From Pseudomonadota bacterium (GTDB taxonomy: Bacteria > Pseudomonadota > Gammaproteobacteria > Xanthomonadales > Xanthomonadaceae), in NCBI GenBank assembly GCA_023457475.1, contig JAEWLO010000299.1:1-7168 (forward strand): a stretch of DNA of 7,168 nucleotides. Direction: 5' to 3'. Shown here piece by piece: positions 1-5,329 of the stretch. The stretch's first letter is position 1. Each line of letters starts with the position of its first letter. The translations under genes and the position numbers were made by a program. The notes beneath the pieces were generated by a model. It saw only the letters and a program-made list of their open reading frames with translations. It did no database searches and had not been told where the DNA came from.

Positions 1-578
1 CCCATACCCCGCGCGCGCGGCGCATCGCCGAAAGCCTCGGCCGTCGCGCCCTGTACGTTGGCATCACCGCGGTGCTGGCGGTACCGGTGTGGTTCGCCAC
101 ACGGGGACATTTCGATTCGACCCCGGCGGGTCCGAGCACCGCGTCGCTCGATGTGATTCCGGCGGCGGTTCCGGTCGCGCAGGGCGAGCCGGAAGCGCCG
201 GCGGCCGCACCGGCAGCCGCGCCTTCGGCGGCTCCCGCCAATCCCTCGGCACCGTACCTGGCGTCGCTCACCCCGGTGCCGCGCCCGGCCGCGCCGGCTC
301 CGGCCTCTGCGGGTGGCGCACTCAATCTGCAGTTCAAGGGTGACAGCTGGGTGGATATCTCCGCGCCCGATGGCCGTACCGTCGAGAAGGCACTGATCAA
401 GGCGGGCGAATCGCGCAGCTTCTCCGCAGGCCAGGTTGCCCGCATGGTGCTGGGCAATGCCTCGGCGGTCGAGGTTCAGCAGGGCGGCGCTATCGTCGAC
501 CTTTCACCGTACCAGCGAGCCAACGTGGCGCGCTTTACGGTATCCTCTGACGGTTCCGTGGCTCCGGTTTCGCACTGA
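1..578 (+). CDS. rodZ: RodZ-like cytoskeletal membrane protein, C-terminal part
   Basis: This is the 3' part of a gene that begins before the window; the first complete in-frame codon is at position 3, leaving 191 residues. RodZ links the MreB actin-like filament to the cell-wall elongation machinery across the inner membrane. The visible part has an Arg-rich juxtamembrane stretch (residues 4-15 of the fragment), one hydrophobic membrane segment (about 16-33), a Pro/Ala-rich periplasmic linker (about 40-105), and a compact C-terminal domain (about 107-185) starting LNLQFKGDSWVDI and carrying VDLSPYQRANVARFTV. That last motif is typical of the DUF4115 domain of RodZ. The N-terminal helix-turn-helix domain would lie upstream. 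A GTG at 72 lies inside the membrane segment and is not a credible start. The gene ends in TGA. Identification rests on domain order and the C-terminal motif; yfgM, bamB and der downstream fit the rodZ neighbourhood of gammaproteobacteria. Confidence 0.85.
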   Translation, partial: HTPRARRIAESLGRRALYVGITAVLAVPVWFATRGHFDSTPAGPSTASLDVIPAAVPVAQGEPEAPAAAPAAAPSAAPANPSAPYLASLTPVPRPAAPAPASAGGALNLQFKGDSWVDISAPDGRTVEKALIKAGESRSFSAGQVARMVLGNASAVEVQQGGAIVDLSPYQRANVARFTVSSDGSVAPVSH

Positions 579-645
579 GTCACGGCTTCATTTCGACAAT
601 TCAATTCCAGACAGTCCCTCCTGATGGGCAGGGGCGAGAGTACGC

Positions 646-1284
646 ATGGCGATCGACGACCTGCTCGACGAGCACGAACAAAGTGAACGCGTCCGCGGCT
701 GGCTGCGGAACAACGGTGTGAGCATCATTGCCGGCGTGGCGATTGCCATTGGCGGCATCACCGGTTGGCAGTGGTGGCAGAAGCAGCAGGGCAATGAGCT
801 GGCCAACGCCAACGCGCAGTACCAGACGGTGCTCAAGCAGCTGCAGGACAAGAAGCTGGACGAGGCAGCCAAGGGCGTGAAGGCGCTTGAGGGCGGCAAG
901 GCCGCGCTGTATGCCGACCTGGCTGCGATGCAGCTGGCCAAGGCCCAGGTGGACGCCGGCAAGAACGACGACGCGCTGGTGACCCTCCGCGGCATCCAGG
1001 CAGATCCCGAATTCAAATCCGCCATCGACCAGCGCATTGCGCGACTGCTGATCGCCGGCGGCAAGCATGACGAGGCCATCAAGCAGCTTGGCAGCGCCAC
1101 CGACAGTGCCAGCCTGGAAATCCAGGGCGATGCGCTGATGGCGGCCGGCAAGCGCGACGAGGCCCGCGGTCAGTATGAGAAGGCGCTCAAGACGCTGGAC
1201 GTGGCGGCGCCGCAGCGGCGACTGCTGGAAATCAAGGTGATGGATGCCGGTGGCACGGTCACCGATCCTGCGGAGTCCGCGTAA
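646..1284 (+). CDS. yfgM: YfgM-like TPR membrane protein, SecYEG ancillary subunit
   Basis: The product has 212 residues, the usual size for YfgM. YfgM is an inner-membrane protein with a periplasmic tetratricopeptide domain; in E. coli it associates with PpiD at the SecYEG translocon and helps hand secreted proteins to periplasmic chaperones. The N-terminus is short and acidic (MAIDDLLDEHEQSE), followed by the basic stretch RVRGWLRNN, one membrane helix (about 24-44) ending in an aromatic belt (WQWWQ), and then Ala-rich TPR-like helices to about residue 195. The stretch LEIQGDALMAAGKRDEARGQY (about 160-180) is a typical TPR hairpin. The start is supported by the conserved N-terminus and a purine-rich GGGGCGAGAG five bases upstream of ATG. 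The stop TAA shares its last base with the bamB start, which suggests translational coupling. I see no defect. Confidence 0.88.
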   Translation: MAIDDLLDEHEQSERVRGWLRNNGVSIIAGVAIAIGGITGWQWWQKQQGNELANANAQYQTVLKQLQDKKLDEAAKGVKALEGGKAALYADLAAMQLAKAQVDAGKNDDALVTLRGIQADPEFKSAIDQRIARLLIAGGKHDEAIKQLGSATDSASLEIQGDALMAAGKRDEARGQYEKALKTLDVAAPQRRLLEIKVMDAGGTVTDPAESA

Positions 1285-2492
1285 TGAAGCAGATGGTCAT
1301 GATCAAGCGTGTTGCCACCCTGGTACTGATGGGCGTGGCGCTCTCCGGTTGCAGCACCGTCAAGGGCTGGTTCGCCGGGAAGGACGCGGAAGCGAAGAAG
1401 GCACTGGAGCCGGCTGAACTGGTGAAGTTCGAGCCGACCGTCAAGGTCGAGAAGGTCTGGAGCACCGGCGTTGGCAAGGGCGAGAAGCGCATCGGCGTCC
1501 GCCAGGGCCCGGTGGTCGCCGATGGCCGCGTGTATGCGGCCGCCATTTACGGCGGCGTGCGGGCACTGGACCTGCAGACCGGCAAAACCGTGTGGGAGTA
1601 TGAACCGGCCAAGGTCAAGAAGCAGCCGAAGCTGCGTCTGTCCGGCGGTCCGGGGGTAGGTGAGGGCCTGGTGGTGATCGGCACGCTCGACGGCCAGGTC
1701 ATCGCGCTGGACGCCAACGACGGCGCCGAGAAGTGGCGGGCCAAGGTTCCGGGCGAGGTCATCTCCGCCCCGGCCATCGCCCAGGGTATCGTCTTCGTGC
1801 GCAGCAACGACGGTCGCGTGACCGGCTTCGAGGCCTCCAACGGCACCCAGAAGTGGTTCAACCCGCGCGAACTGCCCGCGCTGACCGTGCGCGGCAACGC
1901 GCCGGTGGTGGCGGGTCCGGGCGTGCTGTTCATCGGCAACGACGATGGCAGCGTGGCCGCGCTGGCGATGCAGGACGGCCGCACCGTGTGGGACCAGATG
2001 GTCGCCAACGGCGAGGGCCGCACCGAGCTGGACCGCATGTCCGACGTGGACGGCGCACCGGTGCTGGAAGGCAACACCCTGTTCGTGAGCAGCTTCAAGA
2101 ACCAGACCATGGCGATCGAAGGCCCGACCGGCCGTCCGCTGTGGGCCCGTGACCACGGCGGTGCCGGCGGCGTCGCCCTGACCTCGGGCAACGTGTTCGT
2201 CACCGACAACAAGGGCGGCGTGTTCAGCCTGGACAAGACCAGCGGCACCGCCATGTGGTCGCAGACCGGCCTGGCCCGGCGCTCGCTGACCGGTCCGGTG
2301 ATCCATGGCGATTACGTTGTGGTCGGTGACTACAAGGGGTATCTGCACTGGTTGCGGACCGAAGACGGACAGTTCGCCGCGCGCGCCAAGACAGGCGGTG
2401 ATCCGCTGAAGGCCGCGCTGGTGGTTGCCGATGGGATTCTGCTGGTGCAGAACGTTGATGGAAAGCTGACCGCATTCCGGTTGGCAAACTAA
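1284..2492 (+). CDS. bamB: Outer-membrane assembly lipoprotein BamB
   Basis: BamB is an outer-membrane lipoprotein on the periplasmic face that works with BamA to insert beta-barrel proteins. The 402-residue product begins with a lipoprotein signal: a basic N-region (K8, R9), a hydrophobic core and the lipobox LSGC with Cys23 as the predicted lipidation site. Ser follows at +2, consistent with outer-membrane sorting. The rest (about 45-400) is a beta-propeller of repeated PQQ-like blades, seen as recurring units such as VRALDLQTGKTVW, VIALDANDGAEKW, VTGFEASNGTQKW and VAALAMQDGRTVW. The stretch TELDRMSDVDGAPV is typical of BamB. Start: ATG at 1284 overlaps the yfgM stop (TAATG) and has GGAG eight bases upstream; an in-frame ATG at 1299 would also leave a working signal peptide. 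Length and motifs are normal for the family. Confidence 0.93.
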   Translation: MKQMVMIKRVATLVLMGVALSGCSTVKGWFAGKDAEAKKALEPAELVKFEPTVKVEKVWSTGVGKGEKRIGVRQGPVVADGRVYAAAIYGGVRALDLQTGKTVWEYEPAKVKKQPKLRLSGGPGVGEGLVVIGTLDGQVIALDANDGAEKWRAKVPGEVISAPAIAQGIVFVRSNDGRVTGFEASNGTQKWFNPRELPALTVRGNAPVVAGPGVLFIGNDDGSVAALAMQDGRTVWDQMVANGEGRTELDRMSDVDGAPVLEGNTLFVSSFKNQTMAIEGPTGRPLWARDHGGAGGVALTSGNVFVTDNKGGVFSLDKTSGTAMWSQTGLARRSLTGPVIHGDYVVVGDYKGYLHWLRTEDGQFAARAKTGGDPLKAALVVADGILLVQNVDGKLTAFRLAN

Positions 2493-2496
2493 GGAG
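2491..2496 (+). promoter_or_regulatory. Strong Shine-Dalgarno for der overlapping the bamB stop
   Basis: AAGGAG starts inside the bamB TAA stop codon (2490-2492) and lies eight bases before the der ATG at 2505. It fixes the der start and implies that ribosomes finishing bamB can reload directly onto der, so the two genes should share a transcript. Confidence 0.8.
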
Positions 2497-2504
2497 TTAC
2501 CGCG

Positions 2505-3902
2505 ATGCTGCCTTTGGTCGCCCTGGTTGGACGGCCGAATGTCGGCAAGTCCACCATTTTCAATGCGCTGACCCGTACCCGTGACGCCCTGGTCCATGAC
2601 CAGCCCGGCGTCACCCGGGACCGCAACTATGGTGTGTGTCGTCTGGACGAGGACAATCATTTCCTCGTCGTCGACACCGGCGGTATCGCCGAGGACGAAG
2701 AAGGCCTGGCCGGTGCCACCGCACGCCAGGCCCGCGCCGCGGCCGGTGAGGCGGACCTCATCCTGTTCGTGGTCGATGCCCGTGAGGGCACGTCGGCACT
2801 GGATGACGAAATCCTGTCCTGGCTGCGCAAGCTCTCGCGTCCGACCCTGCTGCTGATCAACAAGATCGACGGCACCGACGAGGACGCCGTGCGCTCGGAG
2901 TTCTCGCGCTACGGGTTCAGCGAGATGCTCACCGTCTCCGCCGCCCACCGCCAGGGTCTGGACGACCTGCTCGATGAAGTGGTGCAGCGCCTGCCGGAAG
3001 AGGGCAGTGGCGAGGAGCTGGACAACGACCCGGCACGCATCCGCATCGCGTTTGTCGGCCGCCCCAACGTGGGCTAGTCGACCCTGGTCAACCGCATCCT
3101 CGGCGAGGAGCGCATGATCGCGTCCGAGGTGCCGGGCACCACCCGCGATTCGATCGCGGTGGACCTGGAGCGCGACGGCCGCCAGTACCGCCTGATCGAC
3201 ACTGCGGGGCTGCGGCGCAAGTCGCGGATCGACGAAGTGGTCGAGAAGTTCAGCGTGGTCAAGACCCTGCAGGCCATCGAGCAGTGCCAGGTGGCCGTGC
3301 TGATGCTGGATGCCGGTGAAGGCGTGACCGACCAGGACGCCAGCGTGCTGGGTGCCGTGCTCGACGCTGGCCGTGCGCTGGTGGTGGCGATCAACAAGTG
3401 GGACGGCCTGACCGATTACCAGCGCGAACAGGCCGAAACGCTGGTGTCGCGCAAGCTTGGTTTCGTGCCGTGGGCGGAAAACGTACGCATCTCGGCCAAG
3501 CATGGTTCGGGCCTGCGCGAGCTGTTCCGGGCGATCCACCAGGCGCATGCCTCGGCCACGCACGAGTTCAGCACCAGCGAGGTGAACAAGGCGCTGGAGA
3601 TGGCGTACGAGTCCAACCCGCCGCCGGCCATCCGCGGCCATGTGTCCAAGTTGCGTTACGTGCACCCGGGCGGCTCCAATCCGCCGACCTTCATCGTGCA
3701 CGGCACCCGCCTGAAGGACCTGCCGGAGTCGTACAAGCGCTACCTGGAGAACTTCTTCCGCAAGCGTTTCAAACTGATCGGCACGCCGGTGCAGTTCATC
3801 TTCCGCGAGGGCACCAATCCCTACGAAGGCAAGAAGAACGTACTTACCGAGCGCCAGATCGCGCGCAAGCGCCGCCTGATGAAGCACGTCAAGGGCAAGT
3901 AA
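2505..3902 (+). pseudogene. der: der (engA) ribosome-assembly GTPase, interrupted by an in-frame TAG at codon 191
   Basis: Der/EngA is a tandem-GTPase protein needed for maturation of the 50S ribosomal subunit. Reading through the TAG gives 465 residues, the normal length. Domain 1 is complete: P-loop GRPNVGKST (9-17), PGVTRD (34-39), DTGG (57-60), NKID (119-122) and SAA (145-147). An acidic linker follows at about 153-178. Domain 2 starts GRPNVG (185-190), then TAG replaces the P-loop Lys191, and the same frame continues ST (192-193), PGTTRD (210-215), DTAG (232-235), NKWD (297-300) and SAK (330-332). A KH-like domain (about 350-440) and a basic tail (ERQIARKRR...KGK) complete the protein. 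As written, translation gives a 190-residue first domain. A 262-residue in-frame piece could restart at ATG 3114, but it lacks the second P-loop. No other stop or frameshift is seen and conservation does not decay, so the lesion is either an error or very recent. The gene follows bamB by 12 bases. Identity is near certain; function as written is doubtful. Confidence 0.93.
3075..3077 (+). other. In-frame amber codon at the der domain 2 P-loop lysine
   Basis: The codons around this point read V-G-TAG-S-T, where the Walker A motif GxxxxGKS requires Lys. AAG, the expected Lys codon, differs from TAG by one base (A to T at 3075). The frame is fixed on both sides by conserved GTPase motifs, so a shifted reading frame does not explain the stop. 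Confidence 0.95.
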
Positions 3903-3935
3903 GGGGTGCCGTCATCGCATATGCGCTGACGCCCC
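3903..3935 (+). terminator. Imperfect long hairpin directly after der
   Basis: GGGG (3903-3906) can pair with CCCC (3932-3935), and CGTCA (3910-3914) with TGACG (3927-3931). The apex is the perfect palindrome CGCATATGCG (3916-3925). The left arm has a three-base TGC bulge, and there is one unpaired base on each side near the apex. The hairpin starts immediately after the der stop codon and could end or stabilise the yfgM-bamB-der transcript. No T-run follows, so it is not a classical intrinsic terminator. The call is inferred from position and pairing only. Confidence 0.35.
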
Positions 3936-3948
3936 ACGTTCTGACCTG

Positions 3949-3972
3949 GTAGCGCCGGCCGTTGGCCGGCCC
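3949..3972 (+). repeat. GTAG-headed REP/SMAG-like palindrome (single)
   Basis: GTAG (3949-3952) precedes a perfect 7-bp hairpin: GCCGGCC (3954-3960), loop GTT, GGCCGGC (3964-3970). A GTAG head plus a GC-rich stem-loop matches the REP-type repeats known in Stenotrophomonas, which are linked to REP-associated tyrosine transposases (RAYTs). No transposase is present here. It sits between der and the moeB-like gene, and its right arm runs into the possible -35 element of that gene. Confidence 0.7.
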
Positions 3973-3997
3973 AGGCGGTCCCGGTGATAATGGCCGC
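3962..3997 (+). promoter_or_regulatory. Possible sigma-70 promoter for the rhodanese-MoeB gene
   Basis: TTGGCC (3962-3967, 4 of 6 to the -35 consensus), an 18-base spacer and GATAAT (3986-3991, 5 of 6 to the -10 consensus) are followed by six bases and then the ATG at 3998. Initiation at the usual distance would place +1 at or next to the A of the start codon, giving a leaderless message. The -35 lies inside the GTAG palindrome. GGTGAT (3983-3988) also matches the outer part of the Shine-Dalgarno consensus, so a transcript starting further upstream is equally possible. Confidence 0.35.
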
Positions 3998-5137
3998 ATG
4001 GATATCCCGGAGATTTCTCCAGAACAGGCCCGCCAGCGGCACGCCCAGGGCGCGGTGCTGATCGACGTGCGCGAAGCGCACGAGTGCGCCTGCGGCATGG
4101 CCGAAGGCGCCCTTGGTATTGCCAAAGCCGATCTCGAGGCGGACCCTTCCGCCCATCTGCCGGCCACCCACACCGAAATCCTGCTCATCTGCCAGAGCGG
4201 CCGCCGCTCGCTGGCGGCCGCCCAGATCCTTGCCGCGCACGGCTACCCCCACATCGCTTCCGTCGCCGGTGGCACCACCGCGTGGCGCGCGGCCGGCCTG
4301 CCGATGGTGCAGCCGCTGCAGACCGACGCCGAGCGTGACTTCAACGAACGTTATTCCCGCCATCTGCTGCTGCCGCAGGTCGGCGAGCAGGGGCAGCGCA
4401 CACTGCAGCGGGCCCGGGTGCTGGTGGTGGGCGCGGGCGGGCTCGGCTCGCCGGCCGCCTTCTACCTGGCGGCGGCCGGGGTAGGGCACCTGCGTATCGC
4501 CGACGACGACATCGTCGAGCGCAGCAACCTGCAGCGTCAGATCCTGCACACCGAGGCCAGTGTCGGGCAGCCCAAGGTCGCATCCGCGCGCGAACGTCTG
4601 CTGGCGCTGAATCCGCAGCTGGAGGTGGAGGCTGTGCGGGAACGGGTTACGTCAGCCAACATCGATGCGCTGCTGCAGGGCGTGGACGTGGTGCTGGATG
4701 GTTCGGACAACTTTCCCCTGCGCTACCTGCTCAACGACGCCTGCATCCAGCACCGGCTGCCACTGGTGTATGGCGCGGTGGAGCGGTTCAACGGGCAGGT
4801 GAGCGTGTTCGACGCTGGCCGCCAGCGTGGGGTTGCCCCATGCTACCGCTGCCTGTTCCCCGATCCGCCGCCGCCGGAGTTCGCGCCGAACTGCGCCGAG
4901 GCCGGCGTGCTCGGCGTGCTGCCGGGAATGGTCGGCCTGCTGCAGGCGACCGAGGTACTGAAGCTGCTGCTGGGCATCGGGGAGCCGCTGGCAGGGAGAC
5001 TGCTGAACTTCGATGCGTTGGCCATGCGGTTCCGCGAAGTGCGGCTGCGGCCGGATCCGGGGTGCCCGCTGTGCGCGCCTGATGTCGCGTTCCCGGGATA
5101 CATCGACTACGCCGCCTTCTGCAGGAACCCGACGTAG
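3998..5137 (+). CDS. moeB: Rhodanese-MoeB/ThiF fusion, sulfur-carrier adenylyltransferase
   Basis: The 379-residue product joins an N-terminal rhodanese domain (about 1-105) to a MoeB/ThiF E1-like adenylyltransferase (about 113-362). Such enzymes adenylate the C-terminal Gly of a ubiquitin-like sulfur carrier (MoaD or ThiS); a rhodanese domain supplies persulfide sulfur. The rhodanese part has IDVRE (22-26), an active loop CQSGRRS with Cys65, and GGTTAW (91-96). The E1 part has RYSRH (R121), the nucleotide-binding loop GAGGLGS (145-151), SNLQRQ (R180), GQPKV (K193), DGSDNF (D237), and paired zinc CxxC motifs (C282/C285 and C356/C359). R121, R180, K193 and D237 match ATP-site residues of E. 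coli MoeB. The start ATG 3998 leads straight into the rhodanese fold; a longer frame upstream would include repeat sequence. The TAG stop lies within a GTAG repeat head. Whether the partner is MoaD, ThiS or another carrier cannot be told, as none is encoded nearby. Confidence 0.88.
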   Translation: MDIPEISPEQARQRHAQGAVLIDVREAHECACGMAEGALGIAKADLEADPSAHLPATHTEILLICQSGRRSLAAAQILAAHGYPHIASVAGGTTAWRAAGLPMVQPLQTDAERDFNERYSRHLLLPQVGEQGQRTLQRARVLVVGAGGLGSPAAFYLAAAGVGHLRIADDDIVERSNLQRQILHTEASVGQPKVASARERLLALNPQLEVEAVRERVTSANIDALLQGVDVVLDGSDNFPLRYLLNDACIQHRLPLVYGAVERFNGQVSVFDAGRQRGVAPCYRCLFPDPPPPEFAPNCAEAGVLGVLPGMVGLLQATEVLKLLLGIGEPLAGRLLNFDALAMRFREVRLRPDPGCPLCAPDVAFPGYIDYAAFCRNPT

Positions 5138-5201
5138 CGCCACGCCCTGCGTGGCTGCGCAGACATCGGACACCGCGAAGCCACGCAGGGCGTGGCTCTA
5201 C
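5134..5201 (+). repeat. Inverted pair of GTAG-headed REP/SMAG-like palindromes
   Basis: The left unit (5134-5156) and the right unit (5179-5201) are inverted copies of each other, matching at 22 of 23 positions and separated by 22 bases. Each unit folds alone (CCACGC/GCGTGG around a three-base loop), and the two together can form one long hairpin. The GTAG heads face outward: GTAG at 5134-5137 and its complement CTAC at 5198-5201. This is the layout of REP doublets. The left head contains the stop codon of the moeB-like gene. The structure could end or protect its transcript, but no T-run follows. Confidence 0.85.
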
Positions 5202-5329
5202 GCAACGATCGACACATCTCTGGTGAGTTTGTTCCATTTCTGGCACAAACAGGCACCCGAAAGTTGCTATGTCCCTGCGTCAATCTGTCCTATCGTGACG
5301 GCTGATCGGGGTTTGCAAGGACATACCGC
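5202..5329 (+). promoter_or_regulatory. Leader region of the antiporter gene
   Basis: About 130 bases lie between the repeat pair and the antiporter ATG. They are richer in A/T than the flanking genes (for example GAGTTTGTTCCATTTC at 5225-5240), as expected for a promoter region. The only clear element is AAGGA (5317-5321), eight bases before ATG 5330. A weak pair, TTGCTA (5264-5269) and TCCTAT (5288-5293) with an 18-base spacer, is possible, but its -10 is poor. No small gene is apparent. Confidence 0.4.

Noticed and set aside
165..325. Pro/Ala-rich low-complexity stretch as a separate repeat element
   Set aside because: It is the in-frame periplasmic linker of RodZ, which is typically rich in Pro and Ala; no exact DNA repeat unit was seen.
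3075..3077. Selenocysteine- or pyrrolysine-type recoding at the der stop
   Set aside because: TAG is not used for selenocysteine in standard bacterial systems, a pyrrolysine system is not expected in this group, and the position demands an ordinary lysine. Error or mutation is simpler.
1170..3887. Very long open frame on the minus strand (905 codons) opposite yfgM, bamB and der
   Set aside because: It lies opposite well-identified genes, has a His/Gln/Arg-rich composition with no recognisable domain, and is explained by the high-GC third-position bias of the + strand genes.
3962..3997. Longer N-terminus (12 extra residues) for the MoeB-like protein
   Set aside because: The extra residues are encoded by repeat and promoter-like sequence; ATG 3998 is followed directly by the rhodanese domain.
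5251..5267. Sigma-54-like promoter (GGCAC ... TTGC) upstream of the antiporter gene
   Set aside because: The GG and GC dinucleotides are two bases further apart than the strict spacing of sigma-54 promoters. The other TGGCAC at 5241-5246 has no TTGC at the right distance.
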